This document shows positions 48,612-61,428 of a DNA stretch of 64,000 nt, one piece after another. The position numbers were made by a program, and so were the translations under genes. The stretch comes from Linepithema humile. Lineage: Eukaryota; Arthropoda; Insecta; Hymenoptera; Formicidae. Position 1 is the stretch's first letter, and each line of letters starts with the position of its first letter. The stretch lies in NCBI RefSeq assembly GCF_040581485.1, contig NC_090133.1, forward strand, positions 19,964,001-20,028,000, in the 5' to 3' direction. The notes under the pieces are model-generated. The model ran no database searches. It was not told the origin of the DNA and worked only from the letters and a program-made list of their open reading frames with translations.

Positions 48612-51200
48612 CGGAGGCTCGCCGGGATTTGCAGGAAGTTCCATGAGAAGGTGCAGCAGAGCTGGTGGCGCGTGCGTCAGTGACATTCGCACTTAGCCGC
48701 ATCCAGCCGCCGGTCCCTTTGTATCGACCTATGTCGCGCCGACCGGGTCACGTGAGAAGAGGCGGCCGCGATGATGGGAGCCGCCGTCTCGGTCGGGAGA
48801 TAAGAGATGACGTCCTCACGACGATGGAAAACCATGGCGATATGCGAGGATGCGTCGAGATCGCTGCGCTTCGGCTGGGCCTGGCGCGAGAAGACGAGAG
48901 GGCTCGTTTCGTTATCGCTATTGAAAGTTCCGTCTTCGTGTCTCATTGAATTCTATCAACCGGGAGGGACGAATCTCTTCACAAAGTACCTGCGCAAATG
49001 AAAGCGGCAGCTGTATGTTTGCGATACCGAGTGGGTGGCAAAATGTTTTTTTTTTTTTTCATACACACACACGCGTGTAGAAGAAGGAGGATTTTGATAC
49101 GCGATGAAATGTACATCGCGCACCAATTGTCGTTTTCTTCAATGCGTACGATGGAGATACGTCGCCGTCGGAGGCTCGAGAGGGAATCTCTCTTCCAGAG
49201 CGTGCAGGATTTTTAACAACATATCAACAGCATTTCAGATAACGTGCGCCAATGTAACTGAGCATTATTTGTTTTTTCTTTTTCATTTCGCCACCTATTC
49301 CCTTTTTGACGTGGCGTGCATTTTGATTACTAACTATTGTATACATATATCAATAACCGATGTTCAAAATTACACACGCGATAATATCGTATCCAATTCG
49401 ATTAGCGCACGTTATCCGAAATACACACGCCACATTGGAAAGGAGCAAGTGGCGAAATGGGGAACACAATTAAAACAGGAAGGATACTCAGTTACAGTTA
49501 GAAATTATTCATCCTTTTTGGTTCTTCAGCGATTATCCGATAGTCACCTACTTACCGGTAGAAAGAAAGATATCTGTCTTTAATCGTAAGATTTTGTCAT
49601 GTTCGCTTCGTAGATGTAGAGAAGTCCGTAATCGAATCGTTGTAAGCGAAAATGAAAATCCAGAAGTAGCCGCGTGTCTATAAAGGAAATGCTAGAGCAA
49701 ACACGTAGAGTATTACTCATCGCTTATATGATTTGGAAAAAAGCGAGCGGAACTCGCTTTTCTTTTTTGCCAAATCATACAGACGATGGGAGAGCACCGA
49801 GCAGCAGCAGAAAAGGGGGGAAGAGGGACAACCGAGATAAGGGGACAATTAATTTTAGTACACAACTACGTCAAGAGCTGGCCTTTTAAGTTTGTATTAA
49901 GATTAATTACCAGAGCCGAGACGCTTTCTTCTTGCGAAATATACAACATACATAAAAGAAAACCCACACACACACACACACACAAACACACTCACATACA
50001 TCATACATACAAACGCACACATAATACAGACGCGATACGTACAATTACAATGCGAGCGAGGATATATGTATATCGATAGATGTTTTTAACCAAAGAGTAA
50101 TATAAGTGATTGTTATTAAGTCGATTGCCGAGCGTGCTGTTCACCAATACGTTTTCCGATGACGAATATTCTAGCGACGGTGCGCACGAGTCGGTCTGGA
50201 ATCGAGAGAGAGGAAAAATATCCTCATCACGGATGTCCCAGAATCGCTCAAATCTGCAAACTCGATCGGCATTCGCGGCGCAGACACTCAAAAAGAATTG
50301 AAAAAAAAAAAAAAGATTTGGGATCCGCGCCGAATGCCGAACGTCTGCCATCGGTCTTCTTAACGTACAAATTTGCCGGCGTCGTGCGTGGATTCTCTCA
50401 TTTGGACTGAGCTGTACAAAAAGTGTTTGAATTTCGGGGGGTGTATTGGTGGAATGGCGACGACCTGCGCGCCTGCGATAATATCGGGATTTCGAAATGG
50501 AACACGTCTCTGATGACTGATGAGCGAGTGTACTGAAGATCAGCCTAAAAACAAAATTAACATTATATTACTTATACTAACAATAAGTCGTAAGCTTGCC
50601 ATCGACTGCGCGGGACAAGACGCGGAAATTAGGGCATGCGAGAGTCTGATCAGACGTGTGTAAATGCGGCGGTAGCTCGGGCTCACGTAATCATATGTTT
50701 TCCTAATCGTTAAGGGAATTACCTAATCGCATAACAGAAAAGAAAATTAAAAAAAAAACTACGGAGAAAGCAAAATCTCTATGTGTGTTGTAGACAGTGA
50801 TCTAGTGAGTGTTTTGGTGCTGGCCACCAAACTTAGCGTGTAAGAAAACTCCGAGAGGTTCACGTGAATTTGCGACTATGTACATTATTAAGTCAGGGAG
50901 GAGAGAGAGTTAACTTAACGAAGTTCTTAGGGCGTAAGCAACGAGGTTATAATAATAATGATAATATTAATAATAATTAATGATAATGATCATAACATTA
51001 ATCATAATATTAACATCATCCTGTTATTACTAAATATTAATGAGACATGTAACGATTTAGTAATGATAGTATGATAATGATGATGATGATAATGAGAGAA
51101 AAATAAAAATATCTGTTTGATTGCTGGACAGTTAAATGAATGTATTAATATCGTGTAATCGTCGTACGAGATATATGTGTAATAAAACATATTTATTGTC
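48612..51200 (+). other. dnc: dunce 3' UTR (probable)
   Basis: About 2.6 kb without conserved coding sequence follows the stop. The best end signal is AATAAA at 51181-51186, in a T-rich context. Another AATAAA-type hexamer lies near 51102. It contains a CA repeat at 49965-49990 and a run of ATA/GAT trinucleotides at about 50955-51090. The exact cleavage site cannot be read from sequence. Confidence 0.5.
49965..49990. repeat. (CA)n microsatellite
   Basis: A CA run with one interruption, inside the probable dunce 3' UTR. Confidence 0.9.
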
Positions 51201-54200
51201 GGAAGCCCCGTCTTTTCTTTCTCCGTCCGATAAAACAAGTGTTTAAGAAATATACAGATACAATTATAAAAATATTGGATAAACATATGATACCGAAATA
51301 TTCATCAAAACCTTGTCATTGAATAACAGATGCTTTATACAGGGATTTTAGCAAAATAAAGATCCAGATAATTCAATAATTCAATTCAATTGCAATTAAT
51401 TTTCGCAAAGGAAAGGGATAGGTCGACATGGTGGAATAAAAACTATAGATTTGTCTTAATTATTTGTAAATATATTATTAAGTATAACATCTATAATATA
51501 ATAATAATATAATAATGAAAAACCATTTAGATTAATAGGTATCATTGTAATATTTTAATCCAATAGTAAAACACTCAGTTATGTATAGATTCTTGATAGC
51601 TTTCAAGCGTGGATTTTTTTAGAGTAGTAGTACCTTCAGATCGCGCATATCACGGTGCAGAATATTTTTCCATCGACTGTTCGTCATATCTCCCCTACCA
51701 TAATACATACAATAGTTTTACAATGTCGATGCCGTCTCCTCTAACTTCTTATTTTATAACTCCGCGCTATTCCCGTACGCGCTTACACGGAACAAAGCTG
51801 ACATTTTCTCCGATGAAAAAAAAAAACGTTTCTCACAGGCTGCCTTTTACATCGTGAGACCAATTACTCTTAATCTATCGTCGTTATTGCGAGTACATAT
51901 ATTGAGATGCCTTAAGTTGTGCAGTAGCGCTTCCTCCGATCGAAACTCGAACGACACTCAACCACCGAGCCGTACGCCTCGATAAAGATAACACGTTGCG
52001 AATCGTTAACAGAAACAGGAAGTCTCGACATATCCGGATTCACAGTTCAATTAACTATCGACGCGTGCTTAATCAATCAGCAGCGCTCTGTTGCATGTTT
52101 TTTTTTTTTTTTTTTTTTTTTACATTGTTGTTTATGCAAAATTGATCGAAATTATCAAGTAACTCGCTAAGACTAGAGACGGTAATAGTCGTTGTGTCGT
52201 GTTCTACAGATAGTGACGTGTGCGTGTGTTCAATTACAATTGTATGCGGAGGAATGAGTCTTCCTACGTTATAAACATCCAGACATTCATTATTTAACCG
52301 GTTAATATCCGCCACTTATAGTTCTGTCTCTTTCGTACGCCGGTAGATAACATTGAAATTTCTCGTGAACAGTCTTTAAATGTGTTGCACGTCCTGTCTG
52401 TTTTGCAATTCTCTTTTAAATCTTCACCACTCGCAAGTTCGAAAACGAATGGTAAAATGAAGGGAAAAGGTAGCAGCTCTCGCGACACGCGTTCTACGCG
52501 TCCGATTCGGAAGTTTGAAAGCGGGCTACTTCGATGCGAAATCGAATATTGTTACACGATGACAGAGGCAACTCAATAGCGAATGCGAGTGCAACTACGT
52601 GGACTACGTAATCACAAGAACAGAGTTTATTCTCGTCGACGCGGCTAAACGTCGGCTCCGCTGGATAACTTTACAACAATAAAAACGTAGTATATATATA
52701 TATTTTTTTTTCACAATATGATTTATCTTTAAATATTTCTGTATATTTGTATAACTATGTAACCTTCGATATAAATACCCTGAAGTCTACACTCTTGCGA
52801 CTATCGTAAAATTAAATTCACCTGCAGCTCGTCTCTCTTTTACCCCTCTTCTCTTTTTATACCGAATATCTTTTCGCGTCGACGTACACGACGCGAGATT
52901 ACACCCGTCACTATTCGGATCCCCTTTAAGTCTACTATGTACAAGGTATCATAATTTCCCGCAGCCTTCATCCCTGGGATGCAACCTAAATGATGGCCCG
53001 CAGAACGTATGTATTTCACGCTTGCCCTGATACTGTACAATACCAACTTGTAGAGCTGGTTCGTGGAACAGGATAATACCAGCTCGCTATACTACAGGAT
53101 ACTAACTGACAGTGCGCGAAACGCACGTGTTGAGGATCGCGGTTGCATCCGAGGATAATGGCTGTATCTTTACATAAATAGTTAAAGCAGCCGGCACTCT
53201 GAGGTCCTCGATAACGTTCTGGCAAACATCGCTTGCAGTATGCAAAATGAAGAAATTGGCAATCGTGTACAACTGTCGACGACGGAGAGTGCAATCTCGT
53301 CCCACTAAGAATATATCAATCTTTCATATATACATGTAAAAATTGAAAAAGAATCAGCTTCCAAAGATATGGTATCATAGATAAAAAAATCAAATGCCAT
53401 AGGAAAGGATCGAATCTGATCGAATAATCTGTCTTTTTTGCTTCTTCTATTTCCATATCATCGTTCCTTATATTTTGTTGATTTTATCTAATAGTGTACA
53501 ATTTATAGTCAATATTGAATTGTCACGTAACTCATTGTATTTATATTTATGTATTTATTCGCATGTATCTAACTGTCCGAGTATGCATATGTTCGATTAG
53601 TTTTCCGTCGAATACCGTTCCTGTCTTGCGATCAGAGCCCTTAAAAAAATAGTCCGAATAAAAAAACATATGTATTTTATCAACATGTCAGTTTCTACTA
53701 GATCGTATCAAACGATCGCACTGTCGTCGTCCCATAATCCGTTCTTCTTTTTATACAATAGCTTTCAATACTTTAAAATGTATTTAACGAAATTTGATGC
53801 ATGATCAGCTTCTCTAATCAATTAATCGTATAAAACGCAGAAAACATGTCTCTATTAAACGATAATTCTAAAAAATCTCAAAAACTCAAAAAAATTTTTT
53901 TAAATTTTAGAATTTTATTTCAATTTATCAATTTCAGATTCTTTTGGATAGTTTCAAATTATTTTTATTTTTTCGGTATGACAGTTGAACAAACATTGTT
54001 TTGCGTTATTCGAGATAAAGCGGCTGCATTTTTCGGAACGTGTAAAATATTAAAAAAAAAAAATGGAAACTGTCACGTCATTTCGGCATTAAATTTAATA
54101 CATTCATCATTCGCGCTTTTGCTACGCAGCTAGTAACTTGCTAAATTTATTATTCTTTTGCAATAAACTGAATAATTCGATCCCCGAGAGCTAAATATAA

Positions 54201-54817
54201 ATATAAACATTACTTACGAATAAATAAGTATTCTATAATTTTCCAGATAAGGCCCTTCTATATTTTATATAATCCCCCGCTTTATACTTTTATACTTTTT
54301 ATGTTTCATATTTTACATAAGTATACACACATATACGTGTCATGATAACAGCGTATGCGCTAGGCATAAGCGTCTGCGGAACGCGAAGCACAGAAAACTC
54401 TTTCTTGGCGCATATTGCTACGTCAATTTTTCGCCGAGTTATAAGCATTTTAAAAATCCAGCGCGGGCGTACCGTCTATGAATGAACCCATCGCACGCCT
54501 GTGTTTGCGTACGTGTGGCTTGCGTAAGCTGTTACGTAACTATTACGGTACTACGATCAGCTGGTCAGCTGCTCGGTGGAAGTAGGTCGGGCGAGTGTCA
54601 CGTGACTGCACCGTCAGCCGGCTCCGTCCTCGAGATCAGTCGAAACATAACTTTCACAGGTCGATATCGATTATCAATTTTTTCGCACAGAAAAATCGTA
54701 GCGGATTGAAATGAATTTCATTTGAAAAGTAGGACTCTAGCATTTCTGACAAGCTCAGAATCATTTGTCTCGAATAATTGATTCGCGAAGTATCGCCGAT
54801 TAATTACAAAAATAAAA

Positions 54818-54916
54818 TTAACCCTTTCGGTACGGCAACATATGCGCCTCATGGCGGTAACAAATGTTTCTCAGACAGCATATTTTTTTATATGCCCTCC
54901 GTATCGAAAGAGTTAA
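54818..54916. mobile_element. TTAA-flanked piggyBac-like MITE, 99 bp
   Basis: The left end TTAACCCTTTCGGTACGG and the right end, read on the other strand, TTAACTCTTTCGATACGG form inverted repeats. TTAA sits at both borders (54818-54821 and 54913-54916). TTAA target sites with CCCTTT-like ends are typical of piggyBac-family elements. No coding capacity. Confidence 0.7.
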
Positions 54917-55732
54917 AAATCACGTCTGATTTTCTTCAGAAGAAATCTGAATGTTATCGTAATATCGCATGCAGTCTAATTTTCCTCTATTGCTTCTTTC
55001 TTCTCTCAATAGCGATATGTTGTATTACAATGATTTTCTGTCGCATGATTATTCGGTAATTATTATGCATCGAATAATATCAATTTCAAATTCGTCACCG
55101 ATGCTATACAACATTTCCAACATTTTGGTTCATATTATCGAGAAATTATTGAGCGGATAAACATCGCTTGAGTTAAATTACTCAAACGTAAACTGAAAAG
55201 TTCAATCAAGATACCTTTGCAATTAATGTGCGTTGTAATAATTTACTTTACCACTCATTGTGCAAATTAACATTTGCAAGCTTAAGATCTTATACGTCAA
55301 AAGAAATGGCCAATTGTAATAATATTTTATGTTTACCTCAGATTGTTACCATCTCAAATCCTTTCACTGGTACGTTTTCGTTTTTCACATTACGAGACTC
55401 GCGGTAAAGATCGCGCGGCCGAGATTTCTCCCGATCGTTTCACAGAAACTTTCGATGGCGTACAGTCGGTATCGACTTCACATTTATCGCACGAGGATTA
55501 AAGTTCAATAGCGGATCAATGTAACATTTTTACAGAGAGCTTACAGGCTAAACGCTTCTTCGATAACTATCTCTTCTACGAGGTGTACAAAAAGAAAACG
55601 AGATTCTTTCGAAGCAAGGAATCCATTTTTTTTTATCCGTTAATTCTGTCTTATGATACTAACAGCGATAGTAGTTAATTATAGTAATAATCGTTCATAG
55701 TCGGTGGTTATTTTTTTTTCTCTATTTTACAG

Positions 55733-55840
55733 TACCTTCTTTCCGGCTTCACGGCAAAGGGCGATTCGTGCCACGAAGCTTTCAACGGAAACGCGTATAA
55801 TATAAAGGTTGGACGTGGCAGTTTTCTTATTCCTCCCTAA
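55733..55840 (+). other. orphan exon-like open stretch
   Basis: A strong pyrimidine tract and ACAG precede 36 codons reading YLLSGFTAKGDSCHEAFNGN then AYNIKVGRGSFLIPP and stop at TAA. The composition is protein-like and unlike the flanks. No upstream partner exon is identified. It could be a terminal exon of an unseen + strand transcript or chance. Confidence 0.2.
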
Positions 55841-55950
55841 GTAAGTACATGTCTTGTCCGTCGCGTTCAGAAGCGTCGAACGCGTCCGGCGAATGTGGCA
55901 GTGGCTGCAGAGCTACTTCTAAGTAAGTAGTATAGTTTTATCACTTCCTT

Positions 55951-55985
55951 TCTGTCTCTCTCTCTCTCTCTCCCTCTCGCTCTCT
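55951..55985. repeat. (CT)n microsatellite
   Basis: An imperfect CT run of about 35 bases in the intergenic region. Confidence 0.9.
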
Positions 55986-57127
55986 TTTTCTCGTTTTTTA
56001 CTCCCTCTCAATCTATGAGCAACACTCATTTCGTATAATATTGGCCCCAGCACCCTTATTATTTTCTTTTATTATTATATTATCTCACGCAACAACTAAT
56101 ACAGGCGCAAGGAAATTGCATTATTTGTGCTAGTAGCAGATAGTTTACAAGGAGATATTCTTTTTCATTTTTGTAAATATAGAGAAGACATCAATAGAAA
56201 AATTTTATACACATTTCTCAATACATTAAATAAATACTGAGAAATAACACTTACACTTCAGTGACTAAATAAATATAAATTTTATACACAAATAAATATA
56301 TATATTTCTGTATCTATAAATAAATATAAATTTTATATAAAAATAAATATATACTCTGAACGTAATGTAACAAATAAATACACATCATGTGACATCTCGT
56401 TAGAAGATACAGTCTATAAAAGATAAAAGCACAAATTGATACCGAGTCCATTATTTCCGGTCGCGGCCTCGGAGCCAGCGGCTTTTTTCGCGAAACTCAA
56501 TGTTTGCATCAATAAATTGTCGTTGAGTTCCTCGCATCTTCAAAGGCAAACGTACACCGTTATATAGTAACGCAAATCCACGCCAACTCTACCTACGAAG
56601 ACATTCACCACGCAACACGCTCTTACCTCACAACGTTCGCATTCTTTCCGAGAGAAACGAGTTACTCTATTCTGATACGTAATAAACGAAGTTTATTTGT
56701 AAAAAACCAATTTGGCATGATTTCATATTTTATCACGATATTTACATTTATTAATGACAAAATCACTTTTACAAGTAAAATTATTACAAGTGAAATAAAA
56801 CGGAGGATATGAATATTTTGTAGCTGCCGTATTAAAAATCATACATAATATTTTGGCATTAAGTTTCTTTAAAGCAATTTTTTCATCTAATTATTTTCGC
56901 AATAAGACGAATAATAAAGTTTTAATAAATGGTTGTACCTGCTTACTCCAATAATATCACCGTCTCGATCGAGTTCTCGTAAACTGGACGAGCGTAGGAA
57001 GATCGTGTTCCGTTGATTGCATCGATTTTTATGTACATTCGTAAAGCCTCGCTTCCGCGCGCGGCTCTGCCACATTCGCGGGCCTTGCGCAGTTATATGT
57101 ATACACCTTATCCGTTTCAAACTTGTC

Positions 57128-57133
57128 TTTATT
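57128..57133 (-). terminator. candidate poly(A) signal of the minus-strand gene
   Basis: TTTATT on the + strand reads AATAAA on the minus strand, about 205 nt after the stop codon at 57337. A T/A-rich stretch follows it. The spacing is ordinary for a 3' UTR. Confidence 0.45.
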
Positions 57134-57336
57134 ATTTTTTTTTCATCACTTCACCCATTTCTTCATTATGGCCACGCACATTGCGCTCACTTACGTTCTA
57201 AGATTGATTATTAGTTTACCCCACCGTCTCAGAACGTTATATATAATCACCACAAACGCAATATCGCATTAAAAGTTCTGTGTTCCTTCAACTATTATAT
57301 TGCCACCGGTACGTGGCGCGTCTCGGCTCAGTGGCA

Positions 57337-60300
57337 TCACCTCGCGATGTATCTAGCGAGGAGAGCGCCGAAGAAGACGACATTGAGAAGAGACGCCGGC
57401 ACTCGAAGCGTCCACGCAGTCGCCGACGAAATATCGCCGCATTGAGCTGAAACAATCAACAATTTTCCTTCAATTTTATCAGAATAAAATGTATAGAAAA
57501 AAAGAATGAAGTATATGAGAAAGTAGAACTTTGAGGCGCTCAATTCGCAGTCACAAAATAATGTTTCAGTTTAAGAAAATTCGATGGACAAAATTGTTTT
57601 AAATTGTTTTTTTGATTAAATCAGGAAGACTTCATTACTAAGCGTGGGCGAAATTGGTGACTTGTAATGCTATTCAATAATTATAATTAAAATAGATCGC
57701 AAAGTTAATGTACATAGCAGCGAAACTCGCGTAAGTGGAGTCGCGTGTTGAGTCCAGAATTAATAATGCTCACCATGCGACGTGAGGTTAACCTGCCACG
57801 AGACTGGATGGTGATGAGAGGCCCTCGGACAGGAAGCGAGATGGCCCGTCACCGAGAGTTCAGTTCCCGTCGTCGCGGCGGACGCGCTGTAAACGAGGCA
57901 GTAACGTCCGACGTCGGTGCTGGCCACCAAGTAAACGGTGTCGTTCTCGATCCAAGTTCCATGGCACAGGTACTCTGGAAGAAAAGCAGCGAATAATCGA
58001 ACAGAATGAGAACCGATAAAAAAATGGACCGCGCGAGTTATTTTCTCTGCGCGATAGATGCCGAGGCAAAGCCGCATTAAACTTCTCGATTTTTTAAAGT
58101 ACCGCGAGGCAAAGTGAGATTACAAGTTCCGTCGTAACTTTGCGCCATAGGAGAAGTTTTTAAGACTGTCTGAAGGGCTGGGCAACAACAACAACACGCT
58201 TAAGTCACACGGTGAGCGAATTTGACAGAGCAGCTGGAAAAAGGCCATAATTCGTTAATGAGATTTGGCATCCTGCCTGTTTTCAGGTTTGTTTCACACG
58301 ATTTTTTTCACAATTATTCTAAAAAAAATACGAAAAGGAAAATAGATCGTGAAGAAAGCTTACAAGTTACTGCTTGATATTAATTAAAAGTTGCAATAAA
58401 TTGCACGACAAAGAAAAAAATAAAGGAATGGTGTTAATGCACCATATTTCGAAATGTTAATTGTGAATATGAATTGCTTCATCAGAGCGTGTACCGCTGA
58501 ATTCATTGCTCGTAATTTTTTTTTACAACAGTTTCGCCTTCTCGGTAAATGAGATGACCATAATACCGCGACCATTCAATTAACGTGCCCGATAAAAAGC
58601 GAGAAAAATATGATTCGATCACTCGGAAAGTTTCCTTTATGTCATTTTTACGGCGTTCGCTACTCCACGTGTCTTCCGGCCGTAACAATGCGCGCGCGAA
58701 GGGGAATAAACGAAGGCCGTAAATCCTTCCGACACATCGATATCAGGCGTGACGTTTCGAGCGACGATACCTGATCGTACTTGCAAGATAGTAAGATGAG
58801 AATTTACTGCGATCGCTCGACAGCTCGTGACTTCGCGTAAAAGAGGAAACGCGAGACCGCGCGTCGTGTTCAACGACGAGGCGGATGGCACCCGTCAGTG
58901 GTAAAAAACTAAGCGTGATAAGCGACGTTGATGCAGAGCCAATGCAGAATTTTCTACCTGTTGTTCTGGACACAATCCGGTACGGAAAGAACTCGATTGC
59001 GCCTAATAATCGATCATCGTGGACGAAATAATTCGGTAAATATTAAGAAAATTACATTTTATTTCTCAAGATAATGATAAATTGATTAATTTTATTTCGC
59101 GTTTAAAATTTCTCGAGCGAATTAACAAAACACGAAGAAAACGGAACGAGCGTAAGCACCGTAACAAGGCTGAAAACGCAGTTCTAAATTCGTCGAAGCT
59201 TTCGAGATTAGCGCGCACAATTAGTCACGAAAGTCGGAGGAATTAGAACACGTGTTCTTACTGTCTTCGCTGTATACAAACGATCTTGATTCTACAACGC
59301 GATTAACGATCGCGCGCGCCGTGGAGTCGCGATGCCCGATACGACGCTCGCTCTAAGCCGCGAGCCAAGCGAGATCACGCTGTTTATACGCGAAGTCTTA
59401 ATGGCCATTTTGCCTTCTCTGCCGTTGTCGTCGTCCTCATCGTCGCCGGGTATTCTACGTCTCGGAATACAATCCCGTGTCGCGAGGCATCGGGCTCGAG
59501 TGCCTAAATCCTCGGTTGTGTCAACATGTCCCGCGTAACTCGCGCGCCGCTAAAATAATTCCCGGCTACGAAACGCTCTTCACAACCGCTCTGTAACGTA
59601 CGAACGTCCTCGCGGATTACAGAGAGACACCATCGCGCGCGCTACGCGTCCGTATCACTTCAGCGGGGGATATAATCCGCATTCTATCTTTCCGGAAATC
59701 CAGTTAATCCGAAAATCGCTCTAAATTATTTTCAAATTACTTTGTCGTTATTGTTGTTGTTGTCGAACTAATACTGACTAATATGAGCAGCTTACACGGA
59801 CGTTAATATATAGCAATGCTAAAACAGGATCATCCATATCCTGAGTAATTATTTATGAATCAAAATCAATGAATCCTTACAATAATAGCTCTCGCATATA
59901 ATTTATTAATAATTATAATTAATAATTTATTATTATTAACCGAGTCGTTTTTAATAATATATTAAATTTAATAAATGAAATAAAAGCGCGAAGTCTCATG
60001 AAAGTTGCAAATCCAAATGACCGAGCGAATCAGCGGGCGGCCACCAATCTGCGACAAAGTGCGCGGCGAAAGAGCACAGGACGTCGCGTCAATTTTTATG
60101 TATGGAGTCAAACGAAGTGCACGAAGTTAGCGCAGGCGTAAGCAAGCACTATATCCCGGCGACCGTGACGCCTTTCCACAAACTAACTATCACCACTTGT
60201 GATAACTTTGCGCGAACTGTGGGACGGGACGGGACAAGAGGGAGGGAGGTGCGGGTAATCCGATAAGATGTTCCTGGCGGACGTGCTCCGGTCCTCCCAT

Positions 60301-61428
60301 GTCGAGTCTTCGCTATCTCTTCAACGTCTCTGGCTCAAACATTCTGCTGAAGCGCGAAGCTACCCCGAAGAGAGTACACCGTCGAAGACAACGGCGATGA
60401 TCGCCGTCCGTCAAGTCTTTCGAACTGTCGCGTCGTCGAATGTCGGTGTCCCCGGAAGCTCGCTCTTGCCCGCGAATTTTTTTTTTTTTTTTTTATAAAA
60501 ATCCATTATAGCTCTCGAAGCTCGGATAAGAAAACTTAACATGGAAGATCTAGAGACGACAACGACGACGTCTGTTAACCATCCCGACCCACGTCACACG
60601 TCGAGAATCCGTCCAAGTTTCCGAGCGCTTTCGAAACTCGTCGTTCGTCAAAATCATCCCTGCCGCTTATCAGGCAACTCTCCGCTCAACTCCTGTCGAT
60701 CGGCCGGTGAAATCGGGAGATCGGAAAGAATAGCCGCGCGTAAAATGCAAGATGGAAGGCTGTCGCGCTGAGAAACAAGCTGAAAACGCGGCGTGCCTAC
60801 GCTACACCTAAATGCACTTGAGTCAAATTCCCGAGAAGACTGCGGTAATGGAGTAATTCTGAAATAGGAGAGAATGCTTTTCAGCTACTTCTCTTTAGCT
60901 ACAGCAGAGTGCTACTATTTTATGATTTTCACGTCTGTGGTGGAGAATTAAAGGATTTCGTTGAATTCGAAATGCAAAAATATATAATAATGCGTGATGA
61001 AGAAACACACATAAAAATAATAGAACTTTACTTTTCACTTCAAGCGCGGTGCATAATTATATACAATCGCGAAAAAATACTTTACAAATCAGATAAAGCG
61101 ACGACTGTAAGATAATTTTCTCGAAGCGCAAGAAAATGGTAGGTGAGATGATCCTTACCGGATAACGCCTCATCGCTGCAGGACAGGGCAAATTCCATGC
61201 GATAGGGTATCCTGCAGCCGATGTCCATTCTACGTACACTGTTGTGGTGGCATTGGCTCGGCGGGAATGGCGTGGTAGGTATCCTTATGGCGTTCAGCTC
61301 GGCGTTAATAATGTTCTCGCTGTCCACGGTCAATATGTTCTCGATGCTCTCGGCATTCGGCGGACGAAACGATACGATTTCGTAGCGGCCGAGATTGGGG
61401 CACTGCCGGATCGGCATCGGATCGGACG
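57337..61428 (-). CDS. Cys-rich extracellular, probably membrane-anchored protein (3' part of gene, three exons)
   Basis: Spliced as complement(join(57337..57446, 57774..57974, 61159..>61428)). All junctions are phase 1 and GT/AG. The exon at 61159-61428 follows TTTTTCAG and encodes SDPMPIRQCPNLGRYEIVSF through DIGCRIPYRMEFALSCSDEA. The exon at 57774-57974 follows TTCTTCCAG and encodes LCHGTWIENDTVYLVASTDV, GRYCLVYSAS, and an NLTSH sequon region. The last exon encodes QCGDISSATAWTLR and a hydrophobic tail PASLLNVVFFGALLARYIAR, then stop. The Cys pattern and the C-x-G-x-W-x-E-N-x-x-x-Y-L block recall insect extracellular proteins with DUF7042-7045 domains; that match is from memory and tentative. 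The tail may be a membrane segment or GPI signal. Upstream exons and the signal peptide lie beyond the right edge. The gene converges on dunce. Confidence 0.75.
57975..61158. other. intron of the minus-strand gene
   Basis: 3.2 kb with several GC- and CpG-rich patches (58.6-58.9, 59.3-59.7, 60.0-60.8 kb) and a T run near 60478. No exon that would keep the phase between the two flanking coding exons is needed: GCGTTATCCG joins AGTACCTG cleanly as Glu-Tyr-Leu. Confidence 0.6.

Larger units (their letters stand above)
51201..57109. other. intergenic region between two convergent genes
   Basis: It lies between the probable end of dunce and the probable end of the minus-strand gene at 57337. It holds a T run (about 52100-52121), a piggyBac-like MITE, an unusual GC-rich patch at 54470-54660, an orphan exon-like stretch and a CT repeat, each treated separately. 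No complete gene is seen. Confidence 0.5.

Noticed and set aside
49104..49583. 159-codon frame after the dunce stop
   Set aside because: It lies in the probable 3' UTR, is compositionally mixed and has no homology I can recognise.
52840..53305. Overlapping Cys-containing minus-strand frames
   Set aside because: Looked like a small Cys-rich protein at first. The Cys spacing is irregular, there is no signal peptide, and two frames compete over the same DNA.
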